Below, in pieces: positions 32,387 to 44,500 of a stretch of DNA of 64,000 nt (its first letter is position 1; each line of letters starts with the position of its first letter). A program made the position numbers and the translations under genes. The notes under the pieces were generated by a model. The model was not told the origin of the DNA. It did no database searches and was given only the letters and a program-made list of their open reading frames with translations. The stretch is from NCBI RefSeq assembly GCF_032362555.1, contig NC_083524.1:8728001-8792000 (forward strand). The letters are read 5' to 3'. This stretch comes from Amyelois transitella (taxonomy: Eukaryota > Arthropoda > Insecta > Lepidoptera > Pyralidae).

Positions 32387-33799
32387 ACTAGCTGTGCCCG
32401 CGACTTCGTCCGCGTGGAATAGTTATTTTGGGCATCATATTTATTTTTGCAAACATCCTCCTCGGCTTTATCAATTACTAGCTGTGCCCGCGACTTCGTC
32501 CGCGTGGAATAGTTATTTTGGGCATCATATTTATTTTTGCAAACATCCTCCTCGGCTTTATCAATGTCAGGCGGTCACGCGTATTAGAAAGAACGCTGGT
32601 TCGCCGTATTAAATGTTTCGCTGCAAATTGCTTATAACGACTATATCTCAAAACCTATTCGTCTGATTTATATACTGTAAATGGCAATTTTAGTCTACAT
32701 GAAAAGCCGAAAGTAATAAACATATTTATTTGGATAAGGATTAATACTGAATTAAAGAAAATTGGTTTCAAAATAACTTATGTTTATAATGAAAAAATAA
32801 TCTTAAAAAATGAACATGAAAGTGGTTATTGTAAGTAAACCTTAAGAGATAGATATATGCTCTCGCGGACTTTTTTGTGGCAAAAAATGAGTACTTCACA
32901 TCTTTAGTACATTGTTTTACTTTATCTTTGTTGGTTTGCGCAGCGTTCGCGTGGAAAGCTCGCAGATGGCCGACTCATTCAACTTTCACCTGCATTGTTG
33001 ACGTTTCCCGTAGGAAATCCGGGATAAAATGTAGCCTATAGCCTTCCTCGATAAATAGACTATCTAACAGTGAAAGAATTATTCAAATCGGTTCAGTAGT
33101 TTCTGAGATTAGCGCGTTTAAACAAACAAACAAAACAAACTCTTCAGCTTTATAATATTAGTATAGATAGTGTCACGCGGTCACGCGTATTAGAAAGAAC
33201 GCTGGTTCGCCGTATTAAATGTTTCGCTGCAAATTGCTTATAACGACTATATCTCAAAACCTATTCGTCTGATTTATATACTGTAAATGGCAATTTTAGT
33301 CTACATGAAAAGCCGAAAGTAATAAATATATTTATTTGGATAAGGATTAATACTGAATTAAAGAAAATTGGTTTCAAAATAACTTATGTTTATAATGAAA
33401 AAATAATCTTAAAAAATGAACATAAAAGTGGTTATTGTAAGTAAACCTTAAGAGATAGATATATGCTCTCGCGGACTTTTTTGTGGCAAAAAATGAGTAC
33501 TTCACATCTTTAGTACATTGTTTTACTATATCTTTGTTGGTTTGCGCAGCGTTCGCGTGGAAAGCTCGCAGATGGCCGACTCATTCAACTTTCACCTGCA
33601 TTGTTGACGTTTCCCGTAGGAAATCCGGGATAAAATGTAGCCTATAGCCTTCCTCGATAAATAGACTATCTAACAGTGAAAGAATTATTCAAATCGGTTC
33701 GGTAGTTTCTGAGATTAGCGCGTTTAAACAAACAAACAAACAAACAAAACAAACTCTTCAGCTTTATAATATTATAGTAAAGATAATATTAGTATAGAT
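32387..33799 (+). repeat. Nested direct repeats: 90-bp head twice, ~606-bp body twice
   Basis: The head starting 'actagctgtgcccgcgactt' occurs at 32387-32476 and 32477-32565. The body starting 'gtcaggcggtcacgcg' occurs at 32566-33171 and again at 33172-33799, nearly identical and ending 'ttcagctttataatatta'. It is a common lepidopteran dispersed repeat type, here duplicated in tandem. The class is not assigned. Confidence 0.85.
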
Positions 33800-34244
33800 G
33801 AAAGGTCAGCTTGGTGTCAAAATATATACCTAGGTCCTTAGAGCAACAGTTTTACAATTCAGAACATGACCGTCAAGACTAATTATAGTCAATCGTGTGT
33901 GTGTATACTAGTTGTATATAATGTAGGATGTATATAATGTAGGAGTATTGATTTATATCCGTAGATAGGAACGCGGTTTTCAATGTGTTGAAAATGTTCA
34001 AATTTGCAAAGTTGTAAATGAACCAGTATAATATTTGAATTGTATGTGAAATGAGGAAATCAAAAGTTTTATTAACTGTTAAACAATAAACCGTGTATTT
34101 ATGAGAAGAATGTAATGTTATATCATCACGGAAAAACTAAAATAATGTCTTAAAGGATTCATTATTAAAGTTATTTTACATCGACATTTAATTTCGTAAT
34201 TTTGTAGATGCAGCTACTTAATAATGATTTTTAAATAATTTGTA

Positions 34245-34260
34245 AATAAATGTTTACACT
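34245..34260 (+). terminator. Candidate Pcf11 poly(A) signal, copy B
   Basis: 'gtaaataaatg' contains AATAAA and is conserved with copy A ('gtaaataaatgttttacact' near 13115), followed by a T-rich stretch. Use is inferred. Confidence 0.35.
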
Positions 34261-34644
34261 GATGATTCAATTTATTTTATTCATAACTCCCTTTCCTTTA
34301 GGTATTTTAATTATGGCATCAACCATAATTTATTTTGTTTTATTCTAAGAGCCTATCTGAGTTATTAAAGCACTATATATTCTATTGAATTGTATACCAT
34401 ATTCTGATTTTAAGGCTTTGTCTAGTTCAACTACCCCGCAAGGGATATAGACATGATTATATGTTATGTAACATATGCGTTGCGTTACATCGCTAGGCAA
34501 ATTTTCCTTAAAAAAAGCTCGCTCCTTCATTTGAATTGTGACATAGCATAAACACACATCCGAATAAAATAAATACGACATGACGCAACCAGTACTGTTC
34601 CAGAATTGTCACTTGGGGCTACGGAACCCTTAACAAATAAGTAC

Positions 34645-34862
34645 AAACCTATAATCACGTCTATATCACTTACAGGGTAGATTGAGAGCTTTGACTCTTT
34701 CAAAGAATAAAAGGCCACATTCAGCCGTTTATCTTATTGATGGAAATTGGCTTAATGATGACAAAAAACAGATTCAAATATTGACAGGTTGCTGGCCTAT
34801 CGCCTTAAGAGAAATCCCAAATTTATAAGCCTATCCCTTAGTAGTTGCTGGTGAAAATTAAG
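34645..34862 (-). repeat. Old SINE copy (paralogue of 13495-13715)
   Basis: Diverged reverse-strand (ATGT)n-family SINE lying between the Pcf11 3' end and NARS2. A + strand 3'-end scrap is at about 34425-34470. Confidence 0.75.
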
Positions 34863-34974
34863 ACTTTCATGTAGTTGCTGGTGAAAATTATGACATGTTT
34901 AAATAATCTTATAATTTAAACTCTCAAATAAATTAGGTAATAACATATCAATAACAATAATATCTATAGTCTTT

Positions 34975-36642
34975 CTACATGCTACAATTATGCGGCCATC
35001 TTGGAAACGGCAATGTGTCCTTTATATTGGTCACTCTGCACATAGTCTGTAACAATCGCTCGAGACCAAGCCCGTAGCCTCCAGTGGGAATGTTCCCGAA
35101 CTTTCTCAGCTCCAAGTACCAATGTAGTTTATCTGAAGGTAGTTTGCTCTTCAGTTTGTCGTAGTTGTCTTCCCTGAGACTGCCGCCGACTATTTCACCA
35201 GTGATTGGAGCTAGAAGGTCTAACGCATCCACCTGTAATAAACACAATTTATTAAGTTTTATTCATTTAATACTTGAGAAGAAGATAAATCTCCAACATT
35301 ATCTTCCTGACCTTTACATTGGCAAAAAATTGGAAATCAAGCATTCTTCAAAATTTCATTAAAATTAAGCTGCTAAAGTTTAATAGACTGAAGCAGTATT
35401 CGTTTTCTGCTAGAAATAATACCTTACTGCTGTCTTCTGGGCATTCCTTCATATAGAAACTTTTTAGATCTTTCGGCCATTTCACAACAAACACCGGTAC
35501 TCCGCCACAATACTCCACGAGGGCCAATTCTTGCTCTTTATTCAAACCTTCTTCGGTCGACGCTATTTTCTTCTTCTCCAAAATGATCTTTGCTTCATCA
35601 TATGACAGTGTTATAAAGCTCTTATTCAACCAATCAGGTGTATTACTATTTTCTTTATCAATCAAGCATAGATCTGCTTCGTTTGTATTTCTCGTTTCTC
35701 TGTAAACATATTTCAGTAAATCTTCAATGTGATCTTGTAGCAACTCTAAGTTATCACAGAATGCTAATTCAGCCTCCAGCATGTAGAACTCCGATAAATG
35801 CAACCGTGATCTGTTGTTTTCGGCACGGAATGTGGGTCCCAGTGTATAAACATTGCCCATTCCTCTACAAATAGCTTCTAAATGTAACTGTCCTGATACT
35901 GTTAAATATGTTTTCGAGCCAAAATACACTGTGTCTTTATCTCTCCCCTCTTGCATCATAGCTTTGACAGTCTCTTCTGAATCAGGCTGTATTTTAAACA
36001 CCTCACCAGCCCCTTCACAGTCATTCGACGTTAAAATTGGTGTGTGAATATTCAAATATTTTTGGGATGAGTAAAAGTCATGTATGTATTTTGAAACAGA
36101 ATTTCGTACTCTGAGTATTGAAGAGATATAGTTTGTTCTGGAACGTAAATGTATGAACTGCCGGATATATTCTGGTGGGTGACTAGTTCTAGGATTGAAT
36201 GGATATCCATCTGAGACTACACAGTCACCCAGCACTTTCACATTTTCAGCAACTAACTCTACCTGGCCCCTAGGACTTTTTGATAACTTTCCAGTAATGT
36301 GCACGGAGCTGCCAAAAGACAAGGAGTCTGTTTTCAAGCTTTTAGGTATTAATATCTGCAATCTTTGGGCACAAGATCCATCGCTAACATCTGCGAATAT
36401 AAACTCTTTTTGAACACGCAAGTTCTTCACCCAGCCCTGGAAATGGTAAATGGCCTTTAATATTATTTATTTAAAGAGATTTATAGCATAAAAGTGTCAT
36501 AAAAAACATAATATTCAACCTTTACTTCGGTGGAATCACCGACATTAGCTTTCTCCAAAACAGAAGCTATAACACTGTTTTTCCTGTAGTTAAGACCATT
36601 TGCACAATATTTGATTTGGCTGAAAACTTTACTAGGCAACAT
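34975..36642 (-). CDS. NARS2: Mitochondrial asparaginyl-tRNA synthetase
   Basis: Charges mitochondrial tRNA(Asn) with asparagine. Exons (reverse strand): 36642-36520, 36436-35423 and 35232-34975; 464 codons plus TAG, close to the usual ~475 aa. The start MLPSKVFSQIKYCANGLNYRKN is basic and lacks acidic residues, as expected for a mitochondrial presequence. An OB-fold anticodon-binding region follows (GWVKNLRVQKEFIFADVSDG ... VHITGKLSKSPRGQVEL). Then comes the class II core: motif 2 (TFRAENNRSRLHLSEFYMLEAE) and motif 3 (GYGLGLERLLQTM). Splice phases are 0 throughout. It faces the Pcf11 copies tail to tail, and TMEM33 lies upstream in divergent orientation. AspRS is excluded by the overall AsnRS-like spacing, on recognition only. 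Confidence 0.95.
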
Positions 36643-36806
36643 TTTTTTCTATTCATGAATAAACAGTAAATTAAGTAAAATTTGTAGGTTATGTATTTAT
36701 AATATCTGTGGCATTTATATTGACATTCACAAACTGCCTGCAGTTGATCGAGTAAGGCACCGAGAGTTAAGCATGGAGTTGTCACCGCATGGGACACAAT
36801 ATCCAT
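36567..36806 (-). other. Possible upstream ORF overlapping the NARS2 start
   Basis: An ATG at 36806 opens 79 codons (MDIVSHAVTTPCLTLGALL...) that overlap the NARS2 start (36642) in another frame. If the mRNA leader reaches it, translation of NARS2 would be reduced. There is no evidence where transcription starts, and it may be chance. Confidence 0.2.
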
Positions 36807-38529
36807 CGCTAGAAAAGCGTAGAAAAAGAAAAAAGTTATGAAGGTAGGTACTTTGTTTTACATTGACATGAGCTGTCAAATTAAAATTAGACTGAGCTGT
36901 CAGATCTATGGCTGTCAGTTCTGTCATTAAGAAGCAAATCAATCATGCATGTTGGTTGGTTTTAATCGCACTTTGGACGTATATATTTAATTTTAATTAA
37001 CTATAGTTTCGATTTAAACTACTTTGTGTGTATTACTACTATAAATTTATGTAAGTAATAATTCCCTTATTAAATTGGTCAAAAATATTTTAGACCACCA
37101 CAGTTACGGTGAGTGTCACTTGGATCACTCATTTAAATTGCTCGCTGGATAAATAATTGATCAGCGAACAGGTTTTCTCGTAATAAGTCCTTGGTTGTCA
37201 TTTATGTTAATATTCAAATGTGAAGGCTTCATTGTACCGTCGAGAAGAGTTGATGCGTAGTGGTCTGGTTAAAATTTCATTGATGTGCTACTGAGCTACT
37301 TTTAAGAGTGCTATCGTCAAACTTTCTCTATCATTCATAAAGCTATATTACGTGTAAACGGTATGTGCAACAGTTGTTTCAAGTTTTCAATGTACTTGCT
37401 TGTTAACTAACGCAATTTCATCAATTGTTTTATCAGACACTATCTGCTGATAGTGTTTATCAGACTACATTTGAAAGTTAGCTGTGTGATATTATTCATT
37501 GAGCTACATAACCTTAGTTTTTCTGGCCCTAATCTAAGCTAAGGCTAATCTAAGGAATGTCATTAAAAGTTTTATTAATAAGATAATTTATTTATAATAA
37601 TAGATTTATTTTAAAATAGGATGTAATTAAAAGAACAATTAATTGAAAGAAAAATAAAGCTCAATCTCTTAGAAAAATGGACTTCCAAAATCTCCTTTTT
37701 TCACTATTGTTTCTGAGATAAGATCTTTAATTTTTAAGTTATTAATTGGCTTTGGTGTAGTTAATGATAATCCTGTTATTCTTATCTAGTGTTAAAAGGT
37801 CATTGAATCTTTTGAATGCAATGTTATTTGAGGATCAAATTGGTTGATGTACTATTTGTGGGGTTTCCCCTATCAAAGCCACAAGTAAAATAATGGTTGT
37901 TGCTTCATCTACAGTACTTCCCCAGTGCATGTATTTCATGGGCATATGTTGATGAAAGTTTAAATAGATTCCTTTTCAATTTTATAGAGATATATAAACT
38001 CTGGTTGACTATTTTTCTCTTGTTTTTTTAGTTATTGAATAGGATTAAATAGTTCAAAATAATTTATTATTTTCCTGATTAATATGAAAAGAATCATTTA
38101 ATTATCTTATTCACCATTTCTCATTTTGGTTTGCAATATTTTATCTTACTTAACACGCGAGTGTATTTATCTGTTACAAAAATAAATAGGTAATGGAAAT
38201 AGTATGGTAATTTGTAATTCAATTGTCAGCATTTAAAGTCATAGCTATTGTTAGACACAAAAATCTATGAGGCTATGCTGATTTTGATCTTTTAATTTAT
38301 CTGCCAACTGAAAATGTACATACATCTTTCCCATAGGGATGGACAGAGACTGCATTTGCCACGATCCCACACATCAATATCATCAGTGGTAACTGGAAAC
38401 CAACATATATATAAATGATAAATATAATAATGCAATTATTAATGAAAAGAAACCATTTATTAGTTATTGCATTGAAAAGACATTACTTAACCATACAGCT
38501 TTAACAGTCTCTTATATTGCCCACAGAAC
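36807..38529. other. Divergent intergenic region NARS2 / TMEM33
   Basis: Should contain both promoters. Strong donors at 37109 ('cagttacg' then GTGAGT) and near 37050 (GTAAGTAA) could end a non-coding 5' exon of TMEM33. At 38318-38373 a reverse-strand relic of the (ATGT)n LINE 3' end is recognisable ('tctttcccatagggatggac', 'tgccacgatc'). Otherwise nothing seen. Confidence 0.4.
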
Positions 38530-41500
38530 ATGGCAGAACAAGACCCACAAGCAGGAGACACCGGCCCACCTAAGGGCATCCCCGCACTGAAGGCCCATGT
38601 AATAGCGAACAAAGTCGACGTAGCCCTGTGGGGCATCCGAGTGCTCACAGTGCTGTGTACTATAGGATATGTTATACCCATTTTCAATAAGTAAGTGTTT
38701 TATTTGAAATAAATATAGGCACTTAAAGGGCCATGTGGCTCCCAGCACCAATAGATTTAATAAAAGGACCATCTATCTATCTCTTTCCCTTGGATGTCGT
38801 AAAAGGCGACTAAGGAATTTTTTTTTTTTTTAGGCGATGAGCTAGCATCTTGTCACTATTTGAATCTCAATTTTATCATTAAGGGAAACAGCTAAATGTG
38901 GCCTTTCAATCTTTTCAAGACTGTTCTATTTTTGTTACTGGTTCTGTCTACTCCGCAAGCGATAAAGACGTGATCGTATAGGCCTATTTTCAATATGTAA
39001 GCACTATTTGAAGCAAATTTAATATGTTAAAACTGAAATGCCTAGACATGAAACTTTGATTATATACATTCTTAAATAGCATGGCCTTAAAGCAATAAAA
39101 TAGTAGAAAACCTAACTGGGTATCGAACCTGCGACCTTTGTTTTAAAGGCGAAACACAACCACTGCACTTAGCAGGCAGTCGACCTTTTTGAAACCAACA
39201 TCAGTCATAATATTTTAATACCAAACAAGAGAAAAATCAGTGGCATGATCACCTTTTCATTATTATATCTGAGTAGTTTATTCTCGTTATCATATATATA
39301 TATTGTATGTTTTTATTCTGCAGTTAACATTTAGAAATGTTCGTCATAAAATCCTTATCTCACAATCTCATTAAAATGTGGGTACATTATGATTTATTTA
39401 TCATACTTTACTGTAATTTGTACTTTACATTAGCTGTTGAACATGGACGGAGAAAGTATTTTTATAGGTCATGTGCCGTGTGGTTTACGGCACCTTGGAC
39501 TTGGATCACTCCACGTCTTTCGCTTAGATGTTGTAGAAGTTGATTAAGGAGATAAGGACTACCTATTTCACATCATGATCTAAACTAGGTTAGGCTTAAT
39601 AAGGTAACGGAAGTCAAACTTGAAATATCGTGGGGAGTCAACATATAAGCAACATTTTTGATTTGTAACTATTTGGATGTGTAACTTTGAACCAATGCGG
39701 GTTAGCATCTGCAAAGGTTGTGGAGGTCAGACGGACTTAACCAATCCAGCTTCCGTACAATGGCACGCAACACGCCATTTCTTACGCGCGAAAAACTATC
39801 GTTGTTTCGCTTTTTATTATGACGTGAAACGGGACAACTATAGTTTTTTATAGCGCTAGTGAAATACTGTGTCGCGCCTGTCATACTACGCCGGCAAGTT
39901 AAGGTCCGGCACTAAAGCCAGGAGAAAGAAGAACCTTTTTGTCCCCAAAGATAAATTACAAGACACTTTAAAACAGAACGATTCTATATGTTGCCCATGG
40001 ATGTCGTAAAAAGGGATTAAGGAATAGGCTTATAAACTCGGGTTTCTTCTCGTGGACGAAATGCTAGCAACCTGTCACTATTTTTATATCAATTCCATCA
40101 TAAATCCATGCAGCTGAACATGGCCTTTCAGAGACTTTCAAAAACTGTTGGCTCTGTCTACCCCGCAAGGAGTATAGACGTGACTATATGTATGTATGCC
40201 TATTATAAAATATCTATTTCATCCGCAGTCCAGTATCAGCGTTCTACAAAGCCCTCTTGGCCAACGCGGCCACATCAGCTCTAAGACTGCACCAGCGGAT
40301 CCCGGCGAGAGAAATCTCGATTTCCAGAGAGTTCCTCACGAGATTCTTCTTGGAGGACAGCGCGCATTATCTGTTCTACTCGCTGATCTTCATGAATGTG
40401 GCTCCTAATTTGTGTATCCTTTTCAATGTTAATTATATATTTTCTTATAAAAAATTTAAGACAATAAGGTTAATAAGTAATTTAAAACTTTCGATACTAT
40501 TTATTAATAATACAGGTGAATCTCAATTCTATCAAGGTTTATACAAAAAACTGTTATCTCCCTCCACCTACCTACCCCGCAAGGGATATAGACGTGATTA
40601 TATGTATATGTTTTTACCGTTAACCTACATTAATTTGAATTGAAATGAAATTCACTCCGTATTATTAAAATTGTACTAAAAAAACGTAATTAGGTAACTA
40701 CTAAAATTAGAATGTCAACATTTCGTTCGGGTCCTTTAAATAGAGCATGTAATTAATACCTTTACATGCTTACATCAATTAAATACCAACTTTGTACATC
40801 TTAAGTAATTGTAAATGTAAAAACAAACAATTTCCAATTGATTTACCTACTCATATCGAGTAAGGTTATTTACCGAAGTCCAATGCCACACCAATCAATT
40901 TATATGTCATTGTCGACTATTGATTTTTCCATATTTAATATTCTTGGTGCATTGAGCACAAAAATATTTTATTTTATGTAGTACCTATGTTATCTTTCTA
41001 TTTCTCGTTGTGGATGTCGTAAGAAGCGACTAAATGGATCAATCACAAAAATAAGTGTACCAACAATTCTCAAATATGAATATCAATTTTTGATGGTGTC
41101 GTAGACGAAGAGTTTCGGACCAGCCAATTAAAAAAGTAACATACATATTACATAACACATAATCAGGCGTGACTGTATGTATAAACTAAAACTTTAGGCT
41201 GAGCTAAAACATAACTAAAAAAACTATTCACAATAAAAAAAAAATTGTCCCCAAGGATGCTGTAAAATATATATAATTTGTAAACTTAAAAGTGATAGGG
41301 CCTATTAAAACTTACACAAGTGAAAATTATTGAAGTCAAGTAAAATTTATTGAAGCTATTGCAACAGTATGCACATTCTTAAGTGTGGTAAATGCTAGCT
41401 AATTATCAATTAACAATGATTGCGCGAAAATTCTCCCGATTGACCTTAAGGCCGACCGCCATCTTGGTTTCCGTTCAGACGGACATTGGACACATTCCAT

Positions 41501-44500
41501 TTTGGACATCATTCTACTTGTTTTGACAGATTTTTCATTGGACCAATTCTATAACTTATATTTTTAATGCTAAAGTAACTCTGTCTGTCTGTAACGCTTT
41601 CACGCTTAAACCACTGAATCGATTTGAGTAATGTAAGATTTTTTTATTGCAAAAAATAAAACCACGCGAACGAATTCATGGGCTATAGCTAGATCTTTAT
41701 AATACAGATCCTATACATATAGATTTCGACGCAACGAGATCTCGGTTTCCTTGACTCTTGGTCTCAGTGATTTTGACGCCGATATTTTTGTTCGCGCTGC
41801 TGCACGCCGCCTCTTATTCGCTCACGATTCTTGATGTAAGTATTTTAATTTGATTATCTATCTACCGGTGTTTCATCTCTCTCTCTCTCTCTCTCTCATC
41901 TCGGCGTGTTCCCGGTTGCACTCTCTCCACTATTCGGGATTCTCTCTATTCATTCCCGGGGTCCACCTCTGGTGTTTCGTCTCGTTGGAATGTAATAAAA
42001 CCAATAACTGCAAGTGTAGTTCGTGGTTCTTTAAGAATAAGACCGCTCCCTCTTTTTCACCTGTATGTCGTGACTAAAGGACTGCGCTATCGGAAGAAGT
42101 CGTTTGATTGAGTGTTTTAAGTCACCTTTAACAAGGGGTCATATTTCACAGTTGACTATACAGTCGACAGCGTACCAAGTAACCCCGCATGTAACTCAAT
42201 GACGCGATAATAAAGGCGAATTAGCAGTGAATATGGGTAGGTTGATTTGCCGTCGGCTGTACCATCAGTTGTTTGACCGTGTAAAATATAAAATGTGTAC
42301 CACTGCCAGAAAGCGCGCATTGCGCATTTATCCAATGACTTTACTTTCTCTTGAGTTTTTGCGCGATTTCGATCACGCACGGCGCGAGGGCTATCTCATT
42401 TACCGTTACATTTTAAGAGATAGCTGCTAAGAGAGAAATAGGGAAATACCAAAAAATGTCTGCAATTATAATTGAAATAAAATTGCAGTTTATATTATAG
42501 CTCCCATATTTGTAACATCGCTTTTTTGCAACCGCTGCCACATGTTTTTTTTTAATATTGCTTAAAAAAATTGGATGCAATGCGACAAATTGCTTTAACA
42601 TTTTTGGGGCCAGTAATGCTTAGCCGGCCGTAATACCATATGTTAATACCATAAATACCATAATTAATGTTGTCCTCGTTAGTATCATTTTTATATGTTC
42701 ATTTTCCTTATACGTTAGCATGTGTTTCTAAAATAATATTAAAAGTTATGTTGCTATGTCAATCATGCTCAACAAAGAATGCGCTCAAGAAGAGATTATT
42801 ATTTAAAAATGGACCAAAAAAATAGCGATATCCTAAGGCATTCGCCATTTTGTTTCAACTTCCAATAGCCTCTGCTGGATTTGCATTAGTTTTATAAATA
42901 AGTTAATACCAGTTTAAACTAAATGGTATGAAATTCTAATTTGGCTTGGCATGATATTTCTGGAAGGCATTTGATTATTTGAAGCGTTTCAATATTATCT
43001 TTTTTTTTTAAATATTGTGGCAGCAGGTGCAAGTGCATAAGAGCCCAAACTACAAAGTTACAAGTGTGTGGAGTTTAGTAACTTACATGATTATGATCGG
43101 ACGTCACTTGGTGAGTTAGTTAAATCTACATATAAGAATACGGATTGTTAGCATTAGGTAAAGAATTGAATTGTCTCAATAACCGTTTTGGAATATGGCG
43201 TGTTTGACACGGATTCGTTCTTTAGGCTAAGACTACAGAACCTGGATCCCCCTTCTGCCACCAAATTTTAAGTGTGTTACTTAAGCGTGTGTCCTCGACG
43301 GCTGCTCAAGTAGATGTCCATAGGAGGATCAAGGAATACAACTCCGCTTTAGAGCTATTGCTCCATTTTTGCCCACTCACTGTGAAATCTTGGTTTGCAT
43401 AATTGCATTGACACAAATCAATAAAATTGCATCGAAAATTCTAGTTACTGTCAATTGTACCTCTACCTTTAATTACTTGATTAGTAGTAGCCTACCCCTC
43501 AGATATGATTGTAAATCTCTTTATATCTACAATTTCTATTCCATATCTAAACATTTCTCAGTATGACATCCAAATCTACTATTTTTGAAGAAAACTTAGA
43601 TTTCTACAAGTGTTTTTACCTACCTCTACATTGGTGTTGGCAACATTAGGCTTAAAGATCTTTAATGACTCATAAAGAATTACATTCACTTACAATGAGC
43701 CTAAAACTAATACACATCATAGTAACATTAATATTAGCTGCCATAATATTTTTTTATCGTCGTTTAAGACATTGGATCAGATACTGAGTCTAGTTCACCT
43801 AATAATTAATCATGTTTTTCCAGACCTTGGGCCAGAACTCCATGTGGGTGGCGCGTCTTCTGATCTCGCTGGTGGAGTTCCAGTCTCGCAACATTCTGCG
43901 CGCGGCCGCCTTGGCAGAGATCATATTGTTTCCGATCGTCGTGTTTATGGCACTTGGGTGAGTTGTTTTTTGGTTGGCCGTTAATTTATTATAACTTAAC
44001 CGTGTGGTTCCCGCCACTTAAGAATAGAACATTACATCTCTTTCCTTTGGATGTAGTTAAAAGTGACCAAGGAAATAGGCACGCATTAAGCTTCTACGCA
44101 TATTGTAAAAGACGATCAAAGAAATGGACTAACTTTGGGTTCCTTTTTAGGCGTTGGCAACCTGCCACTATTAGAATCTCATTCAGCCATACAGCTCAAC
44201 GTGTCCGTTCAGTCTTTTCAAGAGTCTTGGCTCTGTCTTCCCAGCAAGGAATAAAGACGTGATTATATGTATATTACTAACTATTCAGAACTGTTAACAG
44301 TTCAATGAAATGAAAAATTCCCTGCAGAATAAGAGGTCATCGGTTAGTAGTTTTTGAGGCGGATACTTTAACCAAAAGTGGTGTGTGGTTCCCGGGACCA
44401 ATAGAGAAGAGAATGGGACCACTCCATCTCTCTCTCATAGATGTCATAAAAGGCGACTAAGGGGCTAGGCTTATGAACTTGGGATTCTTCTTTTAGGCGA

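Larger units (their letters stand above)
18285..35084. repeat. Segmental duplication, copy B
   Basis: This is the direct tandem partner of 1-13916. Beyond 35084 the sequence continues into intact NARS2, so copy B is the one joined to the original neighbour. Private insertions are a SINE (18661-18884), a solo LTR (24838-25092), a 5'-truncated LINE (27585-28866) and a block of LINE and other repeat sequence (31450-33800) in the region that should be the Pcf11 3' UTR. Confidence 0.9.
40414..41767 (+). other. U12-type (minor spliceosome) intron in TMEM33
   Basis: The 5' end is GTATCCTTTTC, matching the U12 donor consensus. TTCCTTGAC at 41747-41755 is the U12 branch-point consensus with the branch A 13 bases before the AG. 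Splicing there gives phase 1 and a clean join (NVAPNL to LTPIFLFALLHAASY). Using the alternative GT two bases earlier breaks the conserved protein. The intron also holds SINE 3' remnants (40508-40612) and a 'ctgtctgtctgt' relic (41578-41705). Confidence 0.88.
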
